From assembly GCF_902506165.1 (NCBI RefSeq), contig NZ_LR733817.1, forward strand, positions 822,153-886,152: DNA of 64,000 nt, read 5' to 3'. The stretch's first letter is position 1. Each line of letters starts with the position of its first letter. Below are positions 1-8,800 of this stretch, one piece after another. The stretch comes from Bosea sp. 29B. GTDB taxonomy: Bacteria; Pseudomonadota; Alphaproteobacteria; Rhizobiales; Beijerinckiaceae. Made by a program: the position numbers and the translations under genes. The notes under the pieces were generated by a model, which worked only from the letters and a program-made list of their open reading frames with translations, was not told the origin of the DNA and did no database searches.

Positions 1-2
1 TG

Positions 3-110
3 GAGGCTTGGCTCAGCTACTACAACGAGGATCGGCCGCACGGGGTCATCGGCAACAAGCCACCGATCCTGCTGCAAAATCCCGGCGGGACACCCAGCCC
101 GCCGCCGTGA
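3..110 (+). CDS. IS3-family transposase, C-terminal end (partial at window edge)
   Basis: Only the last 35 codons are in the window. The reading frame gives EAWLSYYNEDRPHGVIG followed by NKPPILLQNPGGTPSPPP and a TGA stop. The YYNxxRPHxxI pattern is the usual end of the integrase core (rve) of IS3-family OrfB transposases, which act in trans on the element ends. The sequence after the stop (about 111-215) probably includes the right end of the element, but I could not fix its boundary. Its position at the left edge of an island of foreign-looking genes fits a mobile region. Whether the full transposase is intact cannot be seen. Confidence 0.75.
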   Translation, partial: EAWLSYYNEDRPHGVIGNKPPILLQNPGGTPSPPP

Positions 111-480
111 TCAAAGGCCGGAAACTCTACCGTCCGGCGATCCAGCATCTGGTCTCGGATCAGAAACTCAGGACTCTCCCTCAGACCGGAGGAGAAAAGG
201 GTCTCAGGTCACGCGAGATTAGGCGTGCGACTTGGGGGGCTTTTGAAGCGGGTGATCGTCGAAGATCACATGCATTATCTTTCCGGCATGCACCGCCCCT
301 TCGGCGCAGGCGAAGAAACTGAAGGTTACCATGCCGATGACGCCGCATGCAACGGGCGAGATCGCGCGGTTGCGCCGAGTATGGATGCAAGCAGTCTGAG
401 CCGTCGCCAAGACCCTCATGCATCGCAGCTAATGTGAATTCTCTGACCTAGTGATGCGCTATCTCGGTGGCGGAGATGGC
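111..480. other. Intergenic, no gene recognised; probable IS right end
   Basis: The stretch lies between the transposase end and the stop of a converging glycosyltransferase gene. Overlapping short open frames occur on both strands, but none has a credible ribosome binding site or a recognisable protein pattern. The first hundred bases are probably the non-coding tail of the insertion sequence. Confidence 0.4.
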
Positions 481-1710
481 CTATATGCCTGCTCGCGGAA
501 GCTTATCGCTTGGCTTTGCGAAAGCAGCCTGCAAGATCTCCTTCCATTTGAGAGCCTCGCGATCCGAGTCGAAACAAGAGCGGATGTTAGCGACGAAATC
601 CTCCTTAACATAGATCTCATCCGAGACGGTTGCGCGGCATGCTCTCTCAAGACCCGAAAGGAGATCTTCGAAATTACCGGGTTGGACCACGAATATATGA
701 TCATTTCCGGCTGTTACCAGATCCACAATCTCGCCCGTATTGGTGGTCACCATAGGAACTCCAATACACATTGCTGTCGTACGCGCGTTCGAACACCCCT
801 CCCCCAAACTCGCAGAACAATACCAGTCACAGGTTGCCATGAGCTCCCAAACTCGATCTTTTGGGATAAAGCCGAGGAACTCATTCATGCCTGCCCGATA
901 TCTTTCTGCCTTCCACCCTTGCCAAAATTTTTTTTCAGCTTCTTCGACGCCGCCGCAAATCGTAAGTAGGATCTTGTGTCCGCGAGATCGAAGGATGTCG
1001 ACCGCGCGCGAGAGCGCGTGCGTGCCTTTTTTGCTGGAATAACCGCAGTCAGAAAACAGGGAAATAATCGACCTCTCACGGTCCCGGGCCCAATGCAGCC
1101 TCATTGCTTCTTTTTCAACCGAGGGGCGCATGCAGACTACGCTCTCTAGCTGTCCAAGGCGGCTCAGCTGTCGCCGGTGGGTTTCGTTCAATGCGACAGC
1201 AACAGACGCGTTTTGCAGCACGTACTCTAATGTGGATCGCTCGGACGGAACATACAATCCACGGTTAATGTCGGTGCCAGCGGCGATCGCGACATGTGGC
1301 ACTGATAGATCCTCTGAGATGGTCGCCCCGATAAATCCGGAACCCAGCATGAAATTCGAAAGCAGGACATGGTCCTGGTGCGGGCTTCTATCTCTCGCCG
1401 CGGTCAGTTTTGTCGAGATACCCAGCGCGGTGTATCGCAGAAGTTCGTTATTCACCTTGAAGCTAGGCATTCCCGACTGCTCGATAGGGAGCATCCAAAG
1501 GTGCCTCTCCGCCTCCATATCGAATAGATCAGCCCGACTGCTAAGACTGGCTGATCCAGTCGTAAGCCGGCTACCTTTGCCCCAGACATAAACAGAAACT
1601 TGTCCAACGAAATCACTCATCATCGCGACAAAGCGAGAGGTCCAGCTAGCGAGGCCACCTTCATCGCCATACTGTTGGGTGATAACGTGTACGTGAGATC
1701 TCTCAACCAT
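481..1710 (-). CDS. GT4-like glycosyltransferase
   Basis: A 409-residue protein that probably transfers a sugar from a nucleotide-sugar donor to a growing glycan in the cytoplasm. The N-terminal half opens with HVITQQYGDEGGLASW, which resembles the glycine-rich acceptor-side loop of GT-B enzymes. The C-terminal half holds the donor-site pattern: FLGFIPKDRVWELMATCDWY, then SLGEGCSNARTTAMCIGVPM and TTNTGEIVD, matching the E-x7-E region of family 4 enzymes. Its start overlaps the stop of the upstream glycosyltransferase by 8 bases, so the two are probably translated together after the PhyH-like gene. Family assignment is by pattern only; donor and acceptor are unknown. Confidence 0.75.
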   Translation of the reverse strand: MVERSHVHVITQQYGDEGGLASWTSRFVAMMSDFVGQVSVYVWGKGSRLTTGSASLSSRADLFDMEAERHLWMLPIEQSGMPSFKVNNELLRYTALGISTKLTAARDRSPHQDHVLLSNFMLGSGFIGATISEDLSVPHVAIAAGTDINRGLYVPSERSTLEYVLQNASVAVALNETHRRQLSRLGQLESVVCMRPSVEKEAMRLHWARDRERSIISLFSDCGYSSKKGTHALSRAVDILRSRGHKILLTICGGVEEAEKKFWQGWKAERYRAGMNEFLGFIPKDRVWELMATCDWYCSASLGEGCSNARTTAMCIGVPMVTTNTGEIVDLVTAGNDHIFVVQPGNFEDLLSGLERACRATVSDEIYVKEDFVANIRSCFDSDREALKWKEILQAAFAKPSDKLPRAGI

Positions 1711-2623
1711 CTTCTTGCCTGCCGGCGAAGTAAGACTTTAGGAAGTGCGATAAGGGGCCGTCTGGATCGCGCAGACACCATTCTCCAGAAGACCCTGGCT
1801 TTAGGTCATCTTCGGGATCAAAGCCTATCTCTGCGATCCGCTTATGCCTTTCCAAGTACTTCCTGTTCGCGATCTCCCCATGCCAGATGTGATAGAGTGG
1901 ACGCTCTAAGTAACCTACCCGCCCTCCAACCTCTCCAAAGAAGGGTTGCCCCCAGCTTCGGTAGTGCAATTCGCGCTTTGTTGTCATGAAAGCCGTGGAC
2001 GCGGCCTCAGAGAACCGGCCCCAAGCGGCGCAGGCAAGAGCTCGGTCTCCACTTCCACAGATCATTGTGTCGTAGAATCGATGGCGCAACATGAGCTCTA
2101 ACGGGGCTGCCCAGGCAAGCCCGAACAGGCCTTTTCGCATGGCCGCGCCTTCTTCAGGTTGGAAGTCGCCGCTATCAAGTAGATTTGACGACACCAGATA
2201 TGCGATTCCTCTGCCCGAGGCGCCCGGTTTCATGCGAGCCATGCCGCCCTTTCCATCCGGGGTGACATCGTACATCTTGCTGAAGAGCTGAACTAGGTCA
2301 GCACACACAAGAGCTCGCTGTAGATCTTGAATCCAACCATCATCCTCGAAGAAAGTGTCACAGTCGATCCAAGCGACAGCTTCCGTTCCCGTCGGCACGT
2401 TATCAAGGGCAATGTTAAGCAAACGCTCCTTGTGCCACAGAACGGACGGGCTGCGGACCTGGAGTAAGATATCCGCGTCCATCCTTCCAAGCTCGAAGAC
2501 GTTGTTCGCTAATTCAACGGTGACAAGTGGAATCGAAAGCCGTTTCCGAAACTCGGTGTAGTTCTTCCGCCTGCTGATATAACCTGCTGGATTGTAATAA
2601 GTCGTAATCGCGCAGATCTTCAT
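1703..2623 (-). CDS. Glycosyltransferase-like protein (GT-A fold suggested)
   Basis: A 306-residue protein beginning MKICAITTYYNPAGY, which looks like a first beta strand of a nucleotide-sugar fold. The motif AVAWIDCDTFFEDDGW near residue 85 supplies a D-x-D metal and UDP-sugar site after a hydrophobic strand, typical of GT-A enzymes. No signal peptide or membrane segment is seen. It is the middle gene of a three-gene minus-strand operon, 35 bases after the PhyH-like gene and overlapping the next glycosyltransferase by 8 bases. The cluster suggests synthesis or decoration of a surface polysaccharide or small glycoside. The exact family is uncertain. Confidence 0.6.
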   Translation of the reverse strand: MKICAITTYYNPAGYISRRKNYTEFRKRLSIPLVTVELANNVFELGRMDADILLQVRSPSVLWHKERLLNIALDNVPTGTEAVAWIDCDTFFEDDGWIQDLQRALVCADLVQLFSKMYDVTPDGKGGMARMKPGASGRGIAYLVSSNLLDSGDFQPEEGAAMRKGLFGLAWAAPLELMLRHRFYDTMICGSGDRALACAAWGRFSEAASTAFMTTKRELHYRSWGQPFFGEVGGRVGYLERPLYHIWHGEIANRKYLERHKRIAEIGFDPEDDLKPGSSGEWCLRDPDGPLSHFLKSYFAGRQEDG

Positions 2624-2658
2624 TATCAGCGACCCTCAACGGACTTCAGTGAGCCCTA

Positions 2659-3381
2659 TTAATCCGTGATATCTAAGCACGGAGGGGGTGAGGCAGCCCA
2701 GCGGATAGGCTCATCCCAGTTTAATGGGATGCGCGGGTTCGCCCCTTTGGAAGAATACTGCAATACCAAGGCCAGTCGACTCTTATCTGACGAGTTCAAT
2801 GAGCCATGCCAGAGACGTCCATGGAAGAGGAAGCCCTCCCCGGTTAAAAGAGGAATATTCAATGGCGCGTACTCAACGCCTTCGTGTCCGATGCAGCCAC
2901 TGTTTTTCCATGCCATTAGTAAGGAGGGCTCAAGCTTGTGGGAACCAGGAACGACATTCAAGCTTGAGCTTGGCTCCATGTTTTCGATCCCTATAAATGC
3001 GGTCACACCGTCGCACACGGATAGCTCAACATCGACGTGCCATCTATGCGCCTGACCCGGCTGTCGCTCCGTTATAGTGCCCCCCCAAAGCACAACCTCC
3101 GGTCCAATTGCTTCGCGGACACGCCGCACAACCTCAGGACATCTGGCGGCCTCTGCGACACAAGGTAGAACGCTATGCATACTCTTGAACCAGGGCCGCT
3201 CGCTGAGAGCCCGCTCCGGCAGATGACTTGGAGAACCTTCGGGCCAGGCAAACAAGTTCCGAGATCGACGGTAGCTCTCAGCGATCTCGCGACAGTGTGA
3301 TGGAGTCAGGCAGGTGAATGCGCGAGTGTAGCCGCGAGCCTCAAATGTGTCTTGCTCTTCTGCAGCAATTTTGGCTTCCAT
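2659..3381 (-). CDS. PhyH-family Fe(II)/2-oxoglutarate dioxygenase
   Basis: A 240-residue protein of the phytanoyl-CoA dioxygenase family, which uses non-haem iron and 2-oxoglutarate to hydroxylate small substrates. The metal triad is visible: HxD in HRWHVDVELS, then the distal histidine in HGRLWHGSLN, followed by the 2-oxoglutarate-binding arginine in KSRLALVLQ. The stretch NVVPGSHK is also characteristic. The longer frame could begin at 3492, but I chose the ATG at 3381. It has a GAGGG ribosome site about 5 bases upstream, starts MEAKIAAEEQ, and leaves a 50-base divergent promoter region with the phosphotransferase gene. The substrate is unknown; glycan or lipid modification is an inference from the neighbours. 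Confidence 0.8.
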   Translation of the reverse strand: MEAKIAAEEQDTFEARGYTRAFTCLTPSHCREIAESYRRSRNLFAWPEGSPSHLPERALSERPWFKSMHSVLPCVAEAARCPEVVRRVREAIGPEVVLWGGTITERQPGQAHRWHVDVELSVCDGVTAFIGIENMEPSSSLNVVPGSHKLEPSLLMAWKNSGCIGHEGVEYAPLNIPLLTGEGFLFHGRLWHGSLNSSDKSRLALVLQYSSKGANPRIPLNWDEPIRWAASPPPCLDITD

Positions 3382-3431
3382 GTTGCCCTCAAACCCACAG
3401 GCGTTTCCGCTAAGGCAGGCACACGGTAGCA

Positions 3432-4358
3432 ATGCAGGCTCACCTGGCAACACCCTCGTCATCTTTTGCCAGTCATGTCCACAGAAGAGCATCTGCTTCG
3501 GTCGAGGAGCTAGTGTACGAGGTCGAGCGAGATTTCCCGCAATTCCAGGGGCTTCGCTGGCGCTTGGTCGAGGGGGGACGGGATCATCGCGTCCTCGTCG
3601 GTTCGGATATCGTCGCCTTCAGGTTCCCGCGGACTGTGAGGCGCGCGCAGCGGTTTCAGCTAGAGATGCGTCTGCTGGATACGCTTGCTCGCGACTGCCC
3701 AATTCTAATACCGAAATACCAACATAGAGCGTCTGACTCGTCGTACGGCGGGTATCCGCTCCTTTCCGGAACTCCCGTGACCGGGTTCTTTTTTCGAAGC
3801 TGTACAGGCCCAGAGCGGGAGCGAATAGAAAGTCTAATCGGACTCTTCCTCCAATTCATTCACGCACAGATCCCTCATTGTTTTTTGCCGGGAGAGAATG
3901 GCAATCACATTATTAAATTCGGCAAAAGGTATGTTTCGTCGCACGCTTATATTGTAAATAATTTTCTTGGCGAAGTTTTTGCAAAGAAATTTGAAGCTTT
4001 CATTAAAAAATACAGTGAAGAAGAATGGATCATAACTAATCTTATTCACGGGGATTTAACGACAGATCATATTCTTTATGACACTCAGAAGGGAACACTT
4101 TCTGTTCTGGATTTTGGCGATTGTGAAATGGGGGATCGTTCGTTCGATTTTTTGTGCTTCTGGGAGCTAGGGGAGGATGTCGTGGACCGTGTGCTAGCCT
4201 GGGCAGTCCCCCCTGAGCAAGAGCGCGAGCGCCTAAAGCTGATGTCACTGCTCCACTATGGTCGCGCGCTCTCGTTCAAAATCTGCCGGGCGAACAGCGC
4301 GGAGCCGGAGGAGCTAAGGGAGACAGTAGCAGCCTTTCTGAGGCGCGCCGGGGTCTGA
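3432..4358 (+). CDS. APH/choline-kinase-fold phosphotransferase
   Basis: A 308-residue protein of the aminoglycoside phosphotransferase enzyme family. The catalytic loop is LIHGDLTTDHILYD (HGD with the following D/N position replaced by histidine-containing TTDH), and the metal-binding loop is LSVLDFGDCEMGD. The N-lobe includes VAFRFPRT with a possible ATP-binding arginine where lysine is usual. Members phosphorylate antibiotics, sugars or small alcohols. It is divergent from the PhyH-glycosyltransferase operon, so a role in the same glycan or metabolite pathway is more likely than antibiotic resistance. The segment from about 3860 to 4140 is strikingly AT-rich compared with both flanks. The first 20 or so residues are doubtful; a GTG at 3513 is an alternative start. 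Confidence 0.7.
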   Translation: MQAHLATPSSSFASHVHRRASASVEELVYEVERDFPQFQGLRWRLVEGGRDHRVLVGSDIVAFRFPRTVRRAQRFQLEMRLLDTLARDCPILIPKYQHRASDSSYGGYPLLSGTPVTGFFFRSCTGPERERIESLIGLFLQFIHAQIPHCFLPGENGNHIIKFGKRYVSSHAYIVNNFLGEVFAKKFEAFIKKYSEEEWIITNLIHGDLTTDHILYDTQKGTLSVLDFGDCEMGDRSFDFLCFWELGEDVVDRVLAWAVPPEQERERLKLMSLLHYGRALSFKICRANSAEPEELRETVAAFLRRAGV

Positions 4359-4826
4359 TAGATTACCTGATCGTACCGGAATCAGCGCGTCGGTCCGGCA
4401 CGTGCCCTTTCGACAGGAGCGCGGAGCTCCTCAAGCCGAGATGGGCGCAAGCTCGAATGTCCGGTTCGCCGCGCCCAGCCAATTTTCGCCCCCTCAGTCT
4501 GCGGCCACCGCTCAGGCGCGCCGCATGCCCCATCGGAGCAGACCGCGGGTTTAGCTGGACAGCTGCCGTGAAACGGATCCGAATGCCCGTTTCTGTGTAG
4601 AAACCCAACTTCGGCTTGCGCCCGGAGGTGGCCGTCGAGTTTTTGACCGCTATCCATCAGCCCTGCGCCACAAGCCGACATTGGGACTTAGCCCAGAAGC
4701 GGACACTGGATGTGATGATCGGTGCCTACTCTTTCGGCCGGTTGGGCTGTCGCGCTCCGCTCGATTGCATCTGCCGCCTTTTCCGGCCGCGCGCGGCCCA
4801 TACACGCCGCGGCGGAGCCAGCCGAG
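4359..4826. other. Degenerate intergenic DNA, no gene recognised
   Basis: About 470 bases between the phosphotransferase and an MFS remnant. Open frames on both strands show no family pattern and no ribosome site. It contains one copy of a short imperfect repeat (4665-4706) that recurs at 5740-5780 on the other side of the gene remnants. Confidence 0.4.
4665..4706 (+). repeat. Imperfect direct repeat, left copy
   Basis: The bases GCGCCACAAGC, then GACATTGG, GGAC and AGCGGAC occur here in this order and again at 5740-5780, with small insertions and changes between blocks. The pair brackets the truncated MFS and LysR remnants. It may be the trace of a duplicated insertion site or simply common intergenic sequence. 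Confidence 0.45.
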
Positions 4827-5477
4827 TCAGGCTTCCGATGTGCATAGGCGCTCTTCTGTCCCCACCAATCGCTCGGTTCCCGGTTCCTCTCTGCGCCCGA
4901 GGAAGGCAAAGACCACGACAGCGGTGATGATTGTGATGGCGCAAAGCATCAGGAGCAACGTCGCGAATGCCTCGCCATAGCTCTGGACAAGCGCAGCATG
5001 GCTCATCTGCAGCACAGCGGCCGCAGCGCTCTCGACATCGCCGGTGACGAGCCGCTGGGCGACCAGGCCTGCCTGCGCCGACGCTCCGCCAGCAGCGAGA
5101 TGCCCCGCCGTCAGGGCGGACAGCACGGCGCTGACCACAGCGAGCGCCACACCTTCGCCAGCCACGCGTGTCGTGCTGAAGATGCCGGTCGCCATGCCGG
5201 CGCGCTCCTTGGGCACGACGCTGACAGCGAGCCCATCCATCAGCCCCCAGGGTAGGCTGATGCCCACGCCGATCAATGCCATTGGCAGAGCGACGCCCAT
5301 TGTCTCGCCCCCGAGAGGGATTCGGCTCAGCCAGAACAGGCCAGCGGCGCAGATCAGCAGGCCCACGCCGCAGATCGTCGCTGGTGCAAACCAACGCGTC
5401 AGCAGACCGGCGGCGATCGGCAGAACTAGCAGCGGCGCAGAGAGTGCGATCATCAGCCTGCCGGCCGCAATCTCGCT
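4827..5477 (-). pseudogene. MFS exporter (DHA2/EmrB-like), C-terminal remnant
   Basis: The frame reads from about residue SEIAAGRLMIALSAPLLVLP through several hydrophobic segments to a stop at 4827. GISLPWGLMDGLAVSVV and ERAGMATGIFSTTRVAGEG match the second half of 14-helix drug exporters of the EmrB/QacA type. The open frame begins at 5504, but the first eight residues do not fit the family, so homology starts near 5477. The N-terminal half, with the first six or more membrane segments, is missing. It abuts a truncated LysR gene pointing the other way. It cannot encode a working transporter. Confidence 0.75.
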
Positions 5478-5715
5478 CATCGCCGGGCTCGGCATCGGCT
5501 GCATGCCGGACTTCCTGGTGCGCGATCCCCTCGCGAAGGGTCAGCTTCGCACCCTGCTCGACGACCGGATCGATGCTCCCGGCCATTTCAGCTTGATCTG
5601 GCCCTCCAACCGCAACCTCTCGCCGAAGGTCAGGGGCTTCGTCGATTTTGTCGGGGAGCGTCTGTTTTCAGCCCGCTGCGAAACGCGTCCTCAGACAACT
5701 GTCGCTCCGGGTTGA
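5471..5715 (+). pseudogene. LysR-family regulator, C-terminal remnant
   Basis: In frame with the stop at 5713-5715, the translation holds LIAGLGIGCMPDFLVRDPL, then LRTLLDD and WPSNRNLSPKVRGFVDFV. This is the end of a LysR-type effector-binding domain: GLGIxxLPDF followed by YPxxRxLSPKVRxFVDF. The DNA-binding helix-turn-helix and most of the effector domain are absent. Upstream of about 5471 the frame only reads the antisense of the MFS remnant. The two remnants meet head to head at about 5471-5477, as if one deletion removed the 5' halves of a divergent regulator-transporter pair. Confidence 0.75.
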
Positions 5716-5739
5716 GCCGGCCTCCATGTCTGCAGCTGC

Positions 5740-5780
5740 GCGCCACAAGCTGACATTGGCGGGACGCCAAGGAGCGGACC
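5740..5780 (+). repeat. Imperfect direct repeat, right copy
   Basis: Second copy of the blocks described at 4665-4706 (GCGCCACAAGC, GACATTGG, GGAC, AGCGGAC), lying between the LysR remnant and the stop of the large GHKL/NOV gene. Confidence 0.45.
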
Positions 5781-5841
5781 TTCCGTCCACGCCGTAGAGA
5801 AGGCCTCAACGGCCCGCAACAGCCAATGATGGAGCCGAGTT

Positions 5842-8800
5842 CTAAGCTCGCTTAATCACGAGCCTTGACCCGTGGCGCTGCTGTTCTCGATAGAAGGCTG
5901 CGCTGGATGGCGAGAAGGGATTGGGTAGTTCGTAAACGGTCACGAGCGCAGGCAGGCGTACATGGGTGACGTAGAGTATGCGCCACTGGGGGCCGCTCTC
6001 TCCGGCCATGGAGGCCGCCGCCGTGATCTGCGACCTCTCCAGATCCACATAGCCGGGATCACCCGTGTGAGCCTTTACCTCGAAATGCACAGCTCCGCGC
6101 GATCTGGGGATTCGGAAGTCGAAGCCGTCGTCATCCTGGGTGGCGGGCAGACCGAGATAGCGTCTCCCCATGGACGATAGCCAATGCTCGTCCGCGAACC
6201 CCCGCTGGGTCAGCTGGAGATAGCGGTAAGCCGCCAACTCACCCGCGAAACCCAGCAGAGTCCGCTGCTCCTCGCTGAGATAAGTCGGATCGTCGCCGCG
6301 TCGCCCCCCAGGCCCGCCCTTCCGATCCCGTGGCGGCCGCGCTTCCGGAGTGAAGCGTTCGAGCTTGGCCGGTCCCGAGCGGGCGCGAAACGAAGACTTG
6401 TCGAACGCATCTCCAAACGCTTGCGCCACGGCTTGGAGCGGTGCTTCCGCGCCGCCGTCCACCTCGACCTCGCCAAAGACGATACTGCGCTTGGCGCGTT
6501 GAGCGCGCTCGAGAGCCGCCTGCTCCTGCTTCCGCTCCGCTTCCAAGTCGTCCGCCGATAGCCCCAATGCTTCGAGCTCGAGACTGGTCGCCGCACCGGA
6601 CGGCCACAGATCGCCTACCGCGAGCGCCTTGGGTAGGGTCTGCAGATCGAGCAGGCGGAAATCTAGACAGCCGGACCCCATAGCAGCGCGTATAATAAGC
6701 TCGGCCGGGGAGGTCCAAGTCGTCGAAAGCTTCCGGGTCACGCTGTCCTTGCCGGCCCAGGCGCGCAATCGCTGACGGACGAAGTCCAGGTTCGCGTTGA
6801 GAAGAGCTCTGTTGGTGGCGCGCACCCGATCGATCGCGACGCTAGGCTTGTCGCTTTTGGTCAGGTTCGCCATCTGCGCGTCGATCGCGCTGTCGATGAG
6901 CCCCTCGTTGGCCTCGTCGTAGGTGGCAATCCAAGCCTGCGGCATAACGATATCCGGCAGCATAATCTGCATCCGGTAGTCGGCGAGGCTTTCCCCCGCG
7001 TCGAAGCGATCGAGCCAGGCATCGCGGACGCGTTGCTCCAGCTCGATCCGCCTCTCTTCCAAACGCAGACCGAACGCTTTCGCCAGACGATCAGCGAAGC
7101 CGAGCGGACGCCAAGGCGGTCCGAGAGCGGTCAATACGGCATTGAAAGTCGGGAGATCGAGGCCGAGCCGCCGGCGCAGATCGTTGAGGCTGTCAGCTTC
7201 GCGGCAAAGATCAATCAGATTTTGGGCCCGCGCTGCGCCGAGGCCGCCACCGATCAGCAGCGTCAGGACGTCACCCTCCTCCAGCAGCCGGTCGGCGCTC
7301 TGGCGTAGGCGGTCTGCCATGTCCGAACCATGCATCGCCTGCACGGCTGGCGTCAGCAGTTCGAGCAGCCGGGCGCTCGTCGAACGAAGAGAGCGGAGGA
7401 CCTCTCGGATGCGAGCGATCGGCTTTCCGAGGGCAGCAGCCAGTGTCGAATCATCCGGCATTGCGAACGCCAATCCCTTAGCGCTCGCCTCACGCTCCAG
7501 AGCATAAAAGACAAGGCGGATATGATCGATCAGGCTCGGCCGGTTCAACGCCAGAGCTAGGGCGCCCGAGATCCGTGCCATGAGTTGCCAATCGACCTGC
7601 TCTGGGCCGCGGACGATAATAGCTGGGTTTTCGTCGTCCGGCGCGGGCAGGATGCCGTCGAGCTCCTCGGGGAGCGCGCCCTCGCTGCCGCCTACGGATA
7701 CATGCACTTCGCCGACGAAATGGAGCCGTGTCCGCCGCATTCCGTCCATGAGGAGCTGGCGGGAGCGAGGCGTCACGCGGTTGGTGAGGGGCGCGCCCAG
7801 TTCGGCGATCAGGACCGCGAGCTCGACGAGCCATTCCCGATCGTCACCGACGAGCAGTTCACCGCCCGAAGCGGGCGAGAAGGTGCGACCATCGACCTTG
7901 ACCTCCAGAAGGTCGTGGCGGACGACTTCGACTTTGCCGCCGAGCGTTCTTCTCAGACTCGTCGCGCACGCCTCGGCTTGGCTCGGCGGGGCGCTCAAGA
8001 CCGCGCGGCCGAGCGCGGTCAGAAGCTGCTCCAGAACCGGCCAGGCGCCGTCGCCCACATAGACCGTCGGTCGATCTGGATCCGTGCGATCGAGCGGCAA
8101 GGTGGTCAGGCGGCCGCTTACCTCGACCACCAGCGGCAGTCGCCCTGGCAGGCTCTTCGGTTCCGGCCGCTGAAGCCAGTGTTCCCAGGCCTCGCGATAA
8201 GCCTTGCGGAAGCTGTCGTGTTCCGCGTCGGGGATGCCGGCCCGCCAGATATCACCGAGCGCAACGATCCGCCGGTCCGCAGTGTCCACGTTGGTCCAGA
8301 TCTGCAGGCCTAGTCGCGCGGTCATTATTTGGCGTAGATCGGGAGTGGCGTCGAGCTGATCCCGGATCGTTCGGTCCAAGCGGCGCACGAAGCGCGGCAG
8401 CTCGGACCTCGGCGCATACCAGCAAGCGTTCGGAGCCACGCCATCGAACTCGTCGGACCCGGCTAGCGGCAGCCAAGGGGCCTGCCGCAGAAACGCAGCG
8501 AGCGGCGTTGACCAGCGAACCAAGTCAGAATTGCCGCCCTGACGTTGAAGATGGGCCTGAAAGTGGGCTTCGGGCGCGTCTTGCAGATAGCGGACCACCA
8601 GCCGCGCGAAGCTGTGCCGTGCAGCAGGCGTGAAGCGATCGTAGAACCCCTGGCCCGGCAGGAACCAGGAGTCCGTGAAGGTATAGGGCCGGCTCTGATA
8701 GTTCAGCCGCGGCGCATCGAAGAGCGCCTTGCGCCAGTATGGCCCTACCGTCATTTCGATCTGCTGCGCAGGCAGCTCGCCCCGTCGGAGCTGCGCCCAT

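Noticed and set aside
3432..4358. Antibiotic resistance gene call for the phosphotransferase
   Set aside because: The APH fold is shared with kinases of sugars and alcohols, and the context is a glycan-like cluster; no resistance subfamily pattern is visible.
4726..5586. Minus-strand open frame of 286 codons over the MFS remnant
   Set aside because: Arg-rich out-of-phase shadow; the hydrophobic exporter sequence is in the frame ending at 4827.
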